This document shows, piece by piece, positions 1 to 11,139 of a stretch of DNA of 64,000 bases. The stretch is from NCBI RefSeq assembly GCF_905475395.1, contig NC_058342.1, positions 28,430,640-28,494,639 of the forward strand, written 5' to 3'. This DNA is from Chrysoperla carnea (lineage: Eukaryota; Arthropoda; Insecta; Neuroptera; Chrysopidae). Numbering within the stretch: position 1 is the first letter of the stretch; the number at the start of each line of letters is the position of its first letter. The position numbers were made by a program, and so were the translations under genes. Below the pieces are notes generated by a model. The model worked only from the letters and a program-made list of their open reading frames with translations. It did not search any database and was not told the DNA's origin.

Positions 1-791
1 GAATTTATGAATGTTATCATAATTAAATACTATCAAAAAACAATAATTAATAATATATAAATTAATAATTAAAAATTAATAATATAAAAATTAAAATTAC
101 GTTGACTTAGTAAAATAAATGGCTAATTTTGAGGTTATGTTAAAGTAAGGAATTTGAATTATCATTTACTGCAAGAAAGTAAACATTTACCATACTTGCT
201 CAAATATCCGAACTACTTTAATGAATTTAAACAATAATTTGACTGCTGATTAGGCTGATAGGGCAATTTTTTACTCCTGAAATTATACGTTCGACTTATA
301 TTACGATATTACGAATGTTAGTGACCTTCATAATGCTTCCATTCGAAATTAAAAATACAATTACAGTTTATAAATTTTTTTCACAAGAAAAATTGTCTTT
401 AAATATCTTTCTGAAACAAAAATCTTTTTTTTTGTTTTGCGATAATTTTAATTTACAAAATTTATTCAAATATGTCTAAAATTTTTAATTTTGTTTTTCT
501 TTTTATCTCCGATTTTAATTTAGTTTATTTTAAAGGCACTATTCATTTTTTTTTTTCATAAATTAGTCCAAAAATTGTCAGACCCAAAATCTACAATAGC
601 TTCTTGGAAACTGGAAAATATATTACAACAAAGTTTTTCAATCAAAAATCCGTAATTAAATGAAATTGATCATAAATTCAAGATATACAGCCAGTTAGAA
701 AATTCGCGAAACAGTAAACAAACTCGGAAAATAGTTTTTAAAGAAAAAAAATTTCATACAAAAGTTGTAGAGTTAAAGTTCTAACACCCCG
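1..791. other. AT-rich intergenic stretch, no gene seen
   Basis: No open reading frame of useful length, splice-framed exon or RNA gene is visible. The sequence is long A/T runs and short simple-sequence tracts. Its end carries the left target-site copy of the SINE that follows. Confidence 0.6.
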
Positions 792-1057
792 TATATCACA
801 TAATCAACCAGCTCAGCAGCCAAGCGAAGAAAGTTGTCTTTACTTGCTTTGACTACTGGCTGGAAAGTTTTGGGTTCGAATCCAGACAGCGGCAGTATGA
901 ACCAAAATAGTTAATGGTTAACTTCACCCACAATTTTACATTCGGATGTAGTTTAACAAATAAATAAAATTTAACAATAATGATGTGAGTGGCCTTTGTT
1001 ATAGAAGTGGTCTGAGAAACGGAGGGTAAACCCCATTATTATATATATCACATAATC
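792..1057 (+). mobile_element. tRNA-derived SINE with 14-bp target-site duplication
   Basis: A pol III B-box-like block, ggttcgaatcc, lies at about 872-882. An A-box-like block, agctcagcagcc, lies near 810-821 at a tRNA-like distance upstream. The 238-bp body (806-1043) is flanked by the same 14 bases, tatatcacataatc, at 792-805 and 1044-1057. This is the signature of LINE-assisted retroposition. The body continues well past tRNA length and no cloverleaf is intact, so it is a SINE and not a functional tRNA gene. Confidence 0.75.
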
Positions 1058-1642
1058 TGACGTATTGTATGGTAGATTCTAGGTCAGACAGATCTTAGAC
1101 AATATGTGGTTAATCTTTAATGGTTCGTAATTATTATAAAATTTTCATTCTTCGATAAATGATTGATTTTCACAATCAGAGCACACACGAAATGTGTATT
1201 TTATTAGGCTAAGAACACACCGAGACCGTTCTTGCTGTATAGAAACAATTCGCGAATTTTTCATAAATGTACGAAACTTTTAGAATTGTTTCCATGAGAC
1301 AGCAAAAGGTCTCAACTTGAAGTTAGTCTTAATAATAATTTCAGTTTCTTCATGTAACATAGGTAACAAATTTTGGTTTTTTTTAAATTAATTTATAAAA
1401 AATATTTTATATTTTTTACAAAAATTCATTTTCATAAGACATTTTTTTCTGCATTATAAAATTAGTTTAGAAATTATTCGAAAAACATTTTTTTTTTAGT
1501 TTAAAGATTTGCAGATATTTTACCTAGCACCCTGTAGTTTTCTTCGAAACTATACATTTTAAAACAAACTATTTGCGATAACAAAACCCTGATCCTTTCC
1601 AAGATAACATTATTTGAGAAGTATCGTCCTATAACTTTAAAA
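1058..1642. other. AT-rich intergenic stretch, no gene seen
   Basis: Low-complexity A/T sequence lies between the SINE and the fold-back element. No coding or RNA feature could be supported. Confidence 0.5.
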
Positions 1643-2033
1643 AAATAGTTAAATTAACCGTTTAGTTAACAGCCTACTTTCGTTAAACAGCTGTTTAGTT
1701 AAATTTTGTGGTCCCGGTCAAAAATTTAATCAAAAAGGCATTACATGTTATATTTTGGACGATTTCAAGTATTTTTTGACTCGTGAAAATTTTCGCCAAA
1801 CCTGACAGTTTTCGATATATAACCGTTAAAAAAATACTTTTTCAAAATTCCGTTATATATCGAAAACGGTGAGGTTTGGTAAAAATTTTCACGAGTCAGA
1901 AAATACTTGGAATCGTCCAAAATATAACATGCAATGGCTTTTTAATTAAATTTTTGATCGGAACCACAAAATTTAACTAGACGGCTGTTTTTACTAGACT
2001 AGGATGTTAACTAAATGGCTAATTTAACTATTT
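1643..2033. mobile_element. Large fold-back (inverted-repeat) element
   Basis: The arm at 1643-1825 is repeated in inverted orientation at 1851-2033, with only about 25 bases between them. Matching blocks can be followed along the whole arm: tagttaaatta, tttagttaac, tagttaaattttgtgg, tgttatattttggacgatt, gactcgtgaaaatttt and ttttcgatatataac. By eye the arms agree at well over 80 percent. There is no coding capacity, so this is best read as a fold-back MITE. Parts of the inner arm resemble a repeat at 25800-25900. Confidence 0.75.
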
Positions 2034-2043
2034 GGCTGCGACA

Positions 2044-2064
2044 TAGACATAGGAAACGCAATAA
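2044..2064 (+). repeat. Fragment shared with the MITE at 49247
   Basis: The block tagacataggaaacgcaata here is also found at 49270-49290 inside a MITE with clean terminal repeats. It sits just outside the right arm of the fold-back. Confidence 0.5.
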
Positions 2065-4254
2065 ATGAGAGAGTTACCATTCGAATAGTTTAGTTTACTC
2101 AAGGTAGTATGTTGCGATCGATTTTCTCGCGCAATTCACTCTAAAAAAAAAATGTTTTTCAATTTTATCAAATTTTGTTTACAATAATTTAACAAAACAT
2201 TTATTTACTTTTTTTTTTCTTAAAATTTACGATTTTTTTAAATTTTTATTTTAAGTTTAATAGACAAAGAGAAAAATTTTTCAAGCTTTTTTTTTGTTTT
2301 TGTCGATTTTGATATTCTTAAAATTGTATTTATAATTTTTTTTTTGTTTAAATTCATTTGTTTTTAAATATCACACATTTATCTCTATCAAAAGTAATTT
2401 TTAATAATAGTCTAGGATCCCGCCACTTTTTCCGTAATCGATAGATTTCTATTGTTGCATCCAAGTTCTTTTTTAATACATTTTTATGCGCTATTAAAGG
2501 TTTGTAATATGTTATATGAATAAATTTAACTACTGACGATGGTTGCGTTGCAATCGAAATATCGATATTTATCGAAATGTGAGTTTGTTGAATATTTATT
2601 AATTATATTTTTTAAATAAAATTTCTTAATATTCAATTTTATTTCGAGTATCTTGATATTTATTCCTATAAGTATATTTCAAATCGAAATTTCCTTAAAG
2701 GATGTCACTTTTAAGTATCTTCCTCTTTATTTAATTAGGAGTTTTAAACGTTCATATTTACGTACTTATCTTTTTGGCTTTAAATGAGTCGAGAATAGAA
2801 TTAATCGCATAAAAATACATAAAAAAAACTTGGTTGCAAGTCTAGATATTCACCTGGAACGGAGAATGTGCAGTATGGCTCCTAGAGTAATAAGGAAAAA
2901 TTAATAATAAAAAAAAAAACATATTTCACAATTTTAAATTTCGCGGGTTTTCAATTGGTTTGCTTATAAAAAATAGAATTTTGTCGATTTTTTTAAAGAT
3001 AATTTTGGTTTAAAAAAGTTAAAATGAAATTACATATACATTTATTTCTTAAATATTTATAATTTTCTTGTAAAAATCGAATCCGTAGCGAGATTTGTTA
3101 GAGGGGGCTACTGAAAATTTTTCAGAGAGAGACTGTCATAAAATACGTTACCCTAAGAAAAACTTTTCGAGCCTTCTTGTAACACCTTCCCTCCAAAGAG
3201 TGGCAGGCAGGACAATTGCCCCTTTCTCCCCTCCAAAGACGGTTCGTTAACCCCTCTTTTTCTCATTCAATGATACAAATAACTAAACTATGTTAGCTTC
3301 CTCCCACCCCTAGTCTATTTTTGTACGTATTTTATGGACAGTCCAAAATACCCAATCGAAAATTTCCTCAATTAAACTTTATTATTGATTTAAAATTATT
3401 TCCCCGAAATTTTAATTTCTTGATAAGGAGTAAATAAATCACGCTACGAACATTATTATCACACTTAAAAGACGAAGAAGCTATTAAATATTATTTATAA
3501 AAAATTTTACATTTTCCAACAATCAACACTGAACAGAAATCGGTTGTAATAATCGATGTAAAAATTGATCATATCCCTGATATCCCATATTTCAAATTGT
3601 TTTAATTTCAATACATTATTAAAGAGTTATTTTTCGATCGTTAATACCGGTGGACATCACGAATGTATTCCCGTAAAATTTACGAGAACAAAAAAAACGG
3701 ACAGTTAGTCAAATTAAAATAGGTTTTCCTTCTAGGTATTCGTTTAAACATTATTTCCGAATTCCTGTCTTTCCAGAAAATCGACACCCTGATCATACTT
3801 TCCGAGCATTAGTTACGAATTAAAAACACTGCAATATTTACAATTCCTGGAAGTTAAAATTTAGAGCGAAATTTAAGTCATAAAAACAGAGTATTTTAAA
3901 ATAATATTCATATTTGATCGGTTCACTGCGCAAACGCAATAAACTGGTGTTAAAGCAGTGAAACGACAGCGTAATCCTTAACCCTTTAGAACGAAATTAT
4001 TACTGTTGTAATAATGTAAAACTCGTGTCCATACAACACTCGGTCCGCTAAGAAAAAATTCCCAAATCGGCAAAAATTTTGTATAGACCTGGCTCTTGAT
4101 TGATATGAGTCTCGCGCTTCTGAGATGTATTTTGCTTACGCAGTGAATCGATTAAATATGAATTTTAATTTTGATAAACTCTGCTTATAGTCGAAAAGCC
4201 CGGAAGTGAAGAAAATCGGTCGAACATCGATTCCAAAAATTATTTGATGTATGT
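2065..4254. other. AT-rich intergenic stretch, no gene seen
   Basis: Nothing coding is recognised. Around 2638-2665 there is a half copy of the sequence that forms a hairpin at 20217. Around 3100-3340 the base composition is less AT-rich, and a block with cgtattttatggacagtcc resembles the ends of small transposons elsewhere in the window. Confidence 0.45.
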
Positions 4255-4520
4255 GTTCCTTAGACCTTTGAAATCTCTGCATTCATTTATAAATCGGGGA
4301 AATGTTCAACAATTTTACCTCCGAAAAAATGAGCTTTTTGGCCAAAATTGGCAGGACCCACATTGTAGTGGATCCTGCCCCACATTGTAGTGATATTGTT
4401 GAATTTGGATCTCGGATTTGCGATAAATGTTTCTAAAAGTCTAAGGAACGCGTAGAAAAAAGAATTTTTTGTATCAGTGCCCTTCGACAGGTTTTCCACA
4501 CTTTACAGTATTTTTCATTT
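4255..4520 (+). repeat. Dispersed repeat, family C copy
   Basis: The diagnostic string cgacaggttttccacacttt, preceded by a block like agtctaaggaacgcgtag, recurs at 40855-40945 (plus) and in decayed form at 56140-56220 (minus). Within this copy cacattgtagtg occurs twice (4359-4393), and gcaggaccca pairs with tggatcctgc as a short hairpin. The class of the repeat is unknown. Confidence 0.55.
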
Positions 4521-5094
4521 TGCATTGAAGTCTTAAGACAAACCTCGAGCAGGCAAGCACCTTAAAAAATCGAATAAGTAAGAAATAGACATTGAACAGC
4601 GAAAATCACGCAGAAAAAATTGTCTTTTAGTGATTTTTCTCTTACCTCTATTCAATTTCCGGCTAACTTCTGTATGTCCAAAATATACTCCGTAATTTAC
4701 TAAAGCTTTCCTACGCAAAAATTTCTTTGGAGGAAAGGAATTCTAATCTAAATAACTCCCTATAATTAGAATAACTTGTAATGTCCAAAACCTTCATGAT
4801 AACTTCAACAGAAGAAAAACCCACCGGAATACTTAAGAGCACCTCCAATTGGTTATTGACGTACCTTTTATTTGTCGATAAAAGATTTGTAAACAGCTAG
4901 TCCATGAGTTTATTAAAAATAAACTCGAATTTGAGCAAAATACTTTGGTTAAGGCTACTTTTTTCGATCGCATTGCCCATCTTTTCTAAATATTTCATTT
5001 ATCATTTATAGCAGTCCATCAATACTTCAGTGTTTTATTTAAAAATTCAATTCCATAATTCGTTTTTAGGTTACAAGATTACAAATATCTGAAA

Positions 5095-5270
5095 AAAATA
5101 TCCCTCCGGAAACGTATACCTTTTCTAACACTCCAATTTCCTACTTATCTAACAGTAAATCCCAAATCTACAAATTTAATCGAACCAATAGAGTTGAAGA
5201 CGGTATACCTCAAGGATCAATACTTGGACCACGTTCCTAGACTATATTCTGAGCAACTGGGATTAAATCG
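5095..5270 (+). pseudogene. Decayed non-LTR retrotransposon reverse transcriptase fragment
   Basis: Translation of 5190-5250 gives VEDGIPQGSILGPRS, which carries the GxPQGSxLGP motif of non-LTR reverse transcriptases. Upstream codons read like the preceding RT helix region (YLSN followed by KFNRTNR). In-frame stops follow directly after the motif, so only a dead fragment remains. Orientation matches the further LINE debris downstream, but they may be different elements. Confidence 0.65.
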
Positions 5271-5754
5271 ATATAATATCGAGAATTTTTTTATCGAGGA
5301 AACATTTGGAGAGATATCTCTTAAAGAAAATCTGTAATTCTTAAATTTGTCAAATTGCGTTATTGTAAAAATTGATGCTAAAATAAAAATCACAAACATA
5401 TATGGGACAAAAAAACCCAGAAAATAAAGTATGATCAGATCCCGTTATAAAAATTGTAAGTTAAACATTTGTGACATAAAATTGATGCGCGAACAGCACC
5501 TTACAAAAGGAGTGCACCAATATTTTAAGTAGTAAAAAAAATTAATAAAATTTCTTTGGTTAAAAACTTGAAAAAAAAATGTACGATTTTTTATGTTTAG
5601 CCCGCCATTTTTAAACATATCATTGAATATTAGGACTTAGTCTTTCGCCAAATTAGGACTTAGTATTTCGTGATTGGAGACCGTACACTTCGGCAGCAAA
5701 TATAATGAGAATTTTGCTACTTACTATCCGTATTTTTGAAGCTAGGCGTCTGAA

Positions 5755-6135
5755 ATTTACTTGAGCACAGTTGAGAAAGGTGATGGGACTCTTGAAAACA
5801 CTGTCAATTGAACTATCACCTTCATAACACGGGGATCTTTAATGAACCCTCTTGTTTAGCCTGTATGGCGGATAACGAAATTTCTATACATATTGTTTGT
5901 ACCTGCAGAAATCTGCAGGACGTTAAATTCAGAATGTTCGGGTCCGAAACCTTGGATCCATCTATCCTGGGAGAGATCCCGGCGGAGAAACTGTGGGCTT
6001 TCTATGTGGCGTTTGGCAACGACAAAATCCTTGAGCGCCTCCTACTCGAAGACGTCTCATCTTCGGGTGACACGTCGTTCTCAAGAACGAACGATAAATA
6101 TCGATAAACGGAATGCTCTTCACAATAGACAAGGA
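5755..6135 (+). pseudogene. LINE ORF2 C-terminal fragment (zinc-knuckle region)
   Basis: The open stretch at 5808-6107 encodes a Cys/His arrangement, CLACMADNE then HIVCTC. This is typical of the region after the RNase H domain in I/R1/Jockey-group non-LTR elements. A homologous but differently decayed copy lies on the minus strand at about 42480-42640, inside a KDM5 intron. Shared blocks include gagcacagttgaga and accttcataaca. No intact element end was located. Confidence 0.6.
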
Positions 6136-6254
6136 TAGACAAATTAAGTGCCATCTATGAACATAATAGATAGGTTAACTGGAGTATGTATTATTTGTTT
6201 ATATTATTTATAAATTATTATATTTGTTATTATCGAATAAGTATAATAATAGAG

Positions 6255-6406
6255 GAAGGAAGGATGTCCATGAAAATATTGCATGCCAAAGAGTACGTCA
6301 CACGAAGAAGAGGCAGGCCTCGACTCAGATGGTTGGACCAAAATATCGACGATCTGAAGGTGATGCGAGTCACTGGATGGGGATCCGCTGTCAAAGCCAT
6401 CCTCTA
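6255..6406 (+). pseudogene. LINE-type C-terminal tail fragment
   Basis: The reading frame includes RRRGRPRLRWLDQNIDDLK followed by GWGSAVKAI. This matches the GRPxxRWLDxxxxDL tail common at the end of RTE/CR1-type endonuclease-reverse transcriptases in arthropods. It is short, lacks any upstream domain in frame, and is best read as a retroelement remnant rather than a gene. Confidence 0.55.
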
Positions 6407-6409
6407 AAA

Positions 6410-7943
6410 TCAATAACAATGGTATGTTTAAAAATGGCGGAATCTAAATTATGATATAAGGCTAAAAAGAATGAAAGAGTTAATAAAAATGATACTTAAA
6501 ATTCTTAATAAAAATATTTCTCTTTTTTGTATATAAATAATTTTTCTTCGAGTAATAGCTTAATTGATTTAACAATTTCGAAATATATTTCGGATTAATT
6601 TTAACTTTACGATGCTTTTCAAATTGTTTTTTTAGCACGTCCGTATATCGATAAAAAAATTACCACTAAATAAAAAAGTTCTCATTTTTTATCAACCGAA
6701 AGAGTCAGCAGCGATTTCCAGTTTTATATCTGTCAAAAAATACCGGAGAGTTTTAGTTTGGAAAGCGCGCGGTTCATCTTCTTTCTTCCGTCATTAAAGC
6801 TTCATGAGTTCGCTCCTGAAAGACAGCCGATCAACATTGTTAGACTATTAGTTTGCATGAAAGAATCCGTTATCAAAATCGGGACAGAGCTCTTTTTCAT
6901 TTGAACTTTATTCGGCAAAGAATTAATGTGGAAAGTTAAGAAAAGTAGATGAATCGTTTTTCTTTAATATTTGGACACCGTCAAGTTAAAAATAAACCTA
7001 AAAATATTTGAAATTATTAAAAAGTTAAAACTATTAAAATTCAGGAGATACGAAAAGATCTCCTAGATCCAAAATATACAATTTGTTCAAGAATTGATCT
7101 AAATAGACGTGTACGAATCCAAACACGTTATCAGATATATTAAGTTTCCAAATAACTATAATTTACGTGTCCCAAAAATTATTTCATACAAAAATCGAAA
7201 AAAACTAAAAAGGGCTGCACTTTTCTTCATGAGAAATCGATTAAACTTTCTGAAGCTATCAATTCAAGTAGCCCTCTTCGAGTAGATCAAAAGTCTCCAC
7301 AGGCCGAAAATCTTAGAAGAGGTATGGGCAGCCAAATCGAAGTTTTTTCGGAAAGCTTATAAGTTTTTCTATCCCTTGAAATAATTTTCGATAGGTTTGA
7401 AATGCAATCTTTCCCTTTTTCGTGACGTAGATTTTACGCCTGGGAAGACTTTTAGGCTACAATAATTCATAGTTTCAGAAATTATGATCAAAAAGCTGTA
7501 AGGAATGCGCAGGTCCTTTTTAAGAAAAATAAAACTATTAAAAAAATGTAAAAGATTGAGACCTTCGTTGTTAAAACAATTTTTATATGAAATATATTTT
7601 CTTCGAAATATTCTAAAACCCTTTAACGATCTGCTACGACCGTAAATTAATAGTTATTTGATTTTTTTTAAATCACAAAACCCTTATTCATTAAAATTTT
7701 GAATTCGTCAGTATTTAGAATTCAAGAAAAAATCAAAAAAATACATAATCGCGATATTTAATTAAAAATTAATTAGTAAATCGAATATATTTTAATCGGT
7801 AGGTAATGATCCCAAAAAATAAAATCAACTTAAAATCAAAAGGAACATATTGTACAATCTAAAAATAATAAATTTTGACTATACAAAAAAAAAACAAACA
7901 TGTCGTTTAAGAACGTCGTATTTTGTGTGGTTGGAAAAAAATG
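6410..7943. other. AT-rich intergenic stretch, no gene seen
   Basis: Only short random frames and A/T runs are visible. I found no conserved motif, inverted repeat of note or RNA gene. Confidence 0.45.
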
Positions 7944-7945
7944 TA

Positions 7946-8192
7946 CAGTAAAACCTCAGCTATCAGGTCTTCGATCAACCGAGAGCCTCAGCACTCCTAG
8001 CACTCCCGATAAATGGAAGTGTATGCTCGGATAATACGAAAAAACGGGCGAAGCTGCTATTCTTATTCTGTACGCGAGTAATATTTTGTGAGTGCTACTT
8101 CAAATTATGAATTTTTTCTCGATATGCAAGTTTTCGCTTATCCGAGGTACCTTCTTCTCGCCACATTGCATAGGATAAAGGAGGTTCTACTG
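7946..8192. mobile_element. pogo/Tigger-like MITE with TA duplication
   Basis: The left end reads cagtaaaacctc and the right end gaggttctactg, so the termini are inverted repeats of each other with one mismatch. The next bases inside also pair loosely (tatcaggt against aggata). TA flanks both sides (7944-7945 and 8193-8194), the target duplication of the Tc1/mariner/pogo superfamily. The 247-bp body has no coding capacity. Confidence 0.7.
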
Positions 8193-8486
8193 TAATCCAT
8201 ACAAGGCGGTTTGCCGTACCATTTTTTGAGATAATTTTTACGAAGGAGATACTTTCCAGAATGTCCTAAAGAAACATTACGGAAGAACACGATCATAATG
8301 GAAAAGTTTGAAAAATTTCCTAGAAAATCTGCTCAAGAAACGCCTTTTTTCTGTGATGGCATAATGTTTATAGCACAAGATCAGCTTCAAGCAACCATCG
8401 AAAACGAATATGCCCGAATACACTACGGAAAGATAAAAACGCGACAATTTTTGTATCATTAAAAGTACATAATTTGCAGGCATGTC

Positions 8487-8692
8487 ACTTTGTTATCCTT
8501 GATCCTTTTGGGCTCTACTGGGGTTTATTTTAAGGGCAAAAAAATTGAACTTGAAGATACGCAACCAATGTAGCTAACAGCCCGTGTCACGAGCGATTTC
8601 GTAAGTGATTAAATATGTCCTAAAATTATAGACAATTAATTTACGGAACCGAAAGTCCAGAAAGAGCCCAAAAGGACCTAGGATAGCAAAGT
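8487..8692. mobile_element. Short inverted-repeat element (MITE-like)
   Basis: About 35 bases at 8487-8521 recur inverted at 8657-8692. Matched blocks are actttgttatcc with ggatagcaaagt, and ccttttgggctct with agagcccaaaagg. The interior has no open frame. No target-site duplication was recognised, so the exact ends are uncertain. Confidence 0.55.
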
Positions 8693-10417
8693 TTGCCCAA
8701 AAACAAAAAGTATCGCATTTTTATTTTTAGGTAGTGTGTTTCATTAACGTTCAAAATACGACACTCTTAAATTATTTTAAAAAATATACAACGGCTCTTA
8801 ATTCAAGTATTTTCAAAAACATGATTAACAGTGTGTCCCAAAATAAGGATAATACTAAAATGATCTAAAATTGTTCTCTTAATTGGAACACACTTGTACG
8901 AAAACATAAAAAAAATCTCTGCTGGTTTTAAATACAGTATGGCACATAAAAATATTCCATACAAACAACTAAAAAAAAATTTTTTTTTTAAAAAAAGGAC
9001 CCATGATTTGGCACAAACATATATGCAAAAAAATATCAAAAAACAACAATTTTTTTTCAGGGCACAATAATGGCCACATTTGGCCAACATTTACACACGC
9101 AGGATATTTTCAGAGTTGTTTTTTTTTTTCGAAAATAATGTTAATTCGTTATATAATGATTTAAATTACGTAATGTTCTCGAAATTGACTATTGAATTGT
9201 AAAGGTACACTTTTTTGGTTCATATAAACTGTTTCGGATTCGAAAACTTGTCCATTTCATCGACGCCACGTAAATGTTAGTACGATAAGTATGTCAGTAA
9301 GTGGACGTTCCTTCGAATGGTGTATGAGCAGGACGAATTGGGCTCATTAAAAATTTATTTTACTCTTTTTTAAGTCTCATAATTATTAAAATACGACTCT
9401 GTCTAAATTTCGATAATAATCATAATTTATTAAGAATTCAATCTCAGAGAGACAAAAATATTGCTATCGTTTTCTCTGTTTAAGACTACAATTTTCTATA
9501 ATTTTCAAGATGCCAGAAAACAAAAATAATACTTCATTTTCAATTTCAATACTGAATACAAGACAATCGAAGAATATTTGCGGTAAAAATTCGGGATATA
9601 AAATGATCTCTCGGAAAAATTTGGTGTAGCAAATTCTCTCCCATCTTAAATGCTTGTCATCTTATTTCCCTCATTTTAAAGTTTATCCTGTCGGTTAATT
9701 ACGAAAAATAGACCCATGGTCTAGAAATGTGCCGCTTCCGAATTTATGCGCAATGCGGAATTTCGCACGAGTCAACTAGTTATAACCTAATCTATATTTT
9801 CACGTGGCTTCGATACTTGACAGGTCTTAGCTTCAATATTGAAAGTGTAAACCGGAATTAACATACCCGTTCCCCATTTAAACAAAAAACCAAACATACA
9901 CACACTGCAACACCTATAGTACCTACATCATGGTAAATAGGATTTATATTTAAGTAATCTTGAGAAATATTAGTCTCTTTAAAAAAACTGTTAAAAAACG
10001 GGCAAGAAGGGGGCATTAAGTAGTTATCACTACCAAAAGACAGTTTCTTCACCCAAACTCGATTTACATACAAATTTTTAACCTTCCAACCTTGTCAATT
10101 TTGTGGTGTTGCAGAGGTGTGTAAAGCTTTGAAATTGTAACAAAAAACTAAGTTTTTCGACGGGGATTCCAACTTTGTTCAACACCTTGTCAATTATGAT
10201 CCCCTCCAAAAACACCCATGTCTCAGAGTTAAGTTACAGCGATTTGATTTTCAAAAAAAGTGTACCCTTATCAAACAAGACATTATTTTCGAAAGAAAAA
10301 ACTAACCAAACACAAACGTGCCTTAAAAATTTTCCACCAAAACAAAATCCAACAAATTTTAAATATTTACAAAACATAATAAAAAGAAAAGAAGAGAACA
10401 TCGTATCTTTCTTTTTC
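8693..10417. other. Downstream flank of the PHD-finger gene
   Basis: AT-rich DNA after the stop codon of the minus-strand PHF13/23-like gene. It must contain that gene's 3' UTR and polyadenylation site, but I could not place either with confidence. Confidence 0.4.
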
Positions 10418-11139
10418 TTAAGAGTGAGGTGTTCGTTTATAACCGCCAACCGTCGCTGAATTTGTGGATGTTGTGCTTTTTTGATGTGACCCCATATTTA
10501 TCCTATTTATATTATGTTTATTAAAATTTTTACCACCAATTGACTGCGATAATTTCACATATTGTTGTTGCGTATGCGTATTACCACGCACACGTGTTAT
10601 ACCATTATCGTTTGCGTTTAACGATGACGTATTATGATTATCTAACGTTGTATTCTTATACGATTTTAGCGACGATGCGATTTTCATATTTTTATTAAAA
10701 TTATTATTTCGATGGGATTTTTGTGTGGTAATTGGAGATGTGACGGGTGGGGCTGTAATCGCAGTCGGTGTTGACGTTACCGTTTGATTGGTGGGTGATA
10801 CTGCAATGGCACTAGGTGATGTTGGTGATGACGGTTGTTGATTTATTGGCACAAATGTTGTGTTGTTTGGACTATTACTACCACTGTTATCCCCACCCCC
10901 ACCAACAATACTGTTACCATTGATACTACTTCCACTAGATATACCACTGGATGATATATTTTGGTTGCCACTGGATTTACATATTGCACAGTAGAAAACT
11001 TCAGGTATATGCTTCTTACGGATTTTTGCACATGATAAATGTACCCAGGTTAGACAGTTGGAACATTCGATCATTGGACGTCCAGCAAATGGTTTGTTGC
11101 AATAACATGTTACTAAATCGTACGATTCGGAATCAACAT
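10418..11139 (-). CDS. PHF23: PHF13/23-like coding exon 4: PHD finger and low-complexity tail
   Basis: It begins after a ttttttacag acceptor and encodes the whole PHD finger, then 186 residues rich in Ser, Asn, Thr and Gly with Q-rich and G-rich patches. The last residues are YKRTPHS and the stop is taa at 10418-10420. Keeping zinc ligands in a single exon makes the finger unambiguous. Confidence 0.88.

Noticed and set aside
806..890. Functional tRNA gene, because of a ggttcgaatcc B box
   Set aside because: No acceptor stem pairing or complete cloverleaf could be drawn, and the unit continues into a longer body bounded by a target-site duplication, so it is a SINE.
4287..4499. 70-codon minus-strand frame
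   Set aside because: It overlaps a family C repeat copy, including a local duplication and hairpin, and is not conserved in the other copies.
10175..10459. 94-codon plus-strand frame overlapping the end of the PHD gene
   Set aside because: It is the shadow of the minus-strand last exon and its 3' flank, with lysine-rich AT-biased content and no motif.
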